Source: an uncultured Gammaproteobacteria bacterium (GTDB lineage Bacteria > Pseudomonadota > Gammaproteobacteria > SZUA-140). Taken from it: 6,256 bases of DNA. The notes beneath the pieces are model-generated. The model did no database searches and was not told the DNA's origin. It saw only the letters and a program-made list of their open reading frames with translations. Both the position numbers and the translations under genes were made by a program. The stretch is from positions 1 to 6,256 of the forward strand of contig CALZIG010000016.1 of assembly GCA_945787585.1 (NCBI GenBank). The letters run 5' to 3'. This document shows positions 6,184 to 6,256 of this stretch, piece after piece. The first letter of the stretch is position 1. Every line of letters begins with the position of its first letter.

Positions 6184-6256
6184 ATGCTTTCTAGACGACT
6201 CACAGTTGGCCTGCTAATTAGTTTGCTTGTGGCAGGCTGTTCTTCAAGTAGCCCAC
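6184..6256 (+). CDS. Lipoprotein, N-terminal fragment only
   Basis: The first 24 codons of a gene that continues past the right edge read MLSRRLTVGLLISLLVAGC followed by a run of serines and a proline. This is a textbook lipoprotein signal peptide: a short basic start (R4, R5), a hydrophobic core (6-16) and the lipobox LVAG-C, with C19 as the lipidated first residue of the mature protein. The protein is exported by Sec, acylated at C19 and cut by signal peptidase II. The serine after the cysteine is not the aspartate typical of inner-membrane retention, so outer-membrane sorting is plausible. No strong ribosome binding site precedes the ATG. What the mature domain does cannot be seen. Confidence 0.8.
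   Translation, partial: MLSRRLTVGLLISLLVAGCSSSSP

Overview
The window looks like chromosomal DNA from a gammaproteobacterium. The partial cobalamin-dependent methionine synthase follows the Escherichia coli MetH sequence closely along its whole visible length. The other genes (a CspA-type cold-shock protein, a TetR-family regulator, a CPA2 antiporter and a lipoprotein start) fit that assignment. The genus cannot be read from the sequence. Gene bodies have moderate GC, while the spacers are clearly AT-rich. No transposase, tRNA, rRNA, CRISPR array or prophage gene is visible.

Layout: positions 1-2684 (minus strand) hold metH, which runs off the left edge. By hand translation its frame is open for all 894 visible codons. 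Positions 2685-3047 are a divergent, AT-rich control region with several inverted repeats. A TetR-family regulator follows at 3048-3731 (plus). After a 234-bp spacer come two small RNA-binding protein genes on the plus strand: a cold-shock domain protein (3966-4169) and a single-RRM protein (4286-4549). A strong hairpin lies between them. Downstream of the RRM gene, at 4591-4663, is an unusual nested palindrome: a perfect 12-bp stem encloses a small hairpin whose loop is the Shine-Dalgarno-like AAGGAGG. A CPA2 cation/proton antiporter lacking an RCK tail follows (4844-6034). The right edge cuts a new gene whose first 24 codons form a textbook lipoprotein signal peptide (6184 onward).

How the genes work together: metH is housekeeping methionine and one-carbon metabolism. 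It shares its upstream region with the TetR gene, but nothing shows that the regulator controls it. The Csp and RRM genes may form a small RNA-chaperone module, since both families are linked to cold adaptation in bacteria. The antiporter and lipoprotein appear to be separate transcription units. The least explained parts of the window are the non-coding elements: the 4591-4663 palindrome, the repeats between metH and the TetR gene, and the promoter/palindrome overlap just before the RRM gene.
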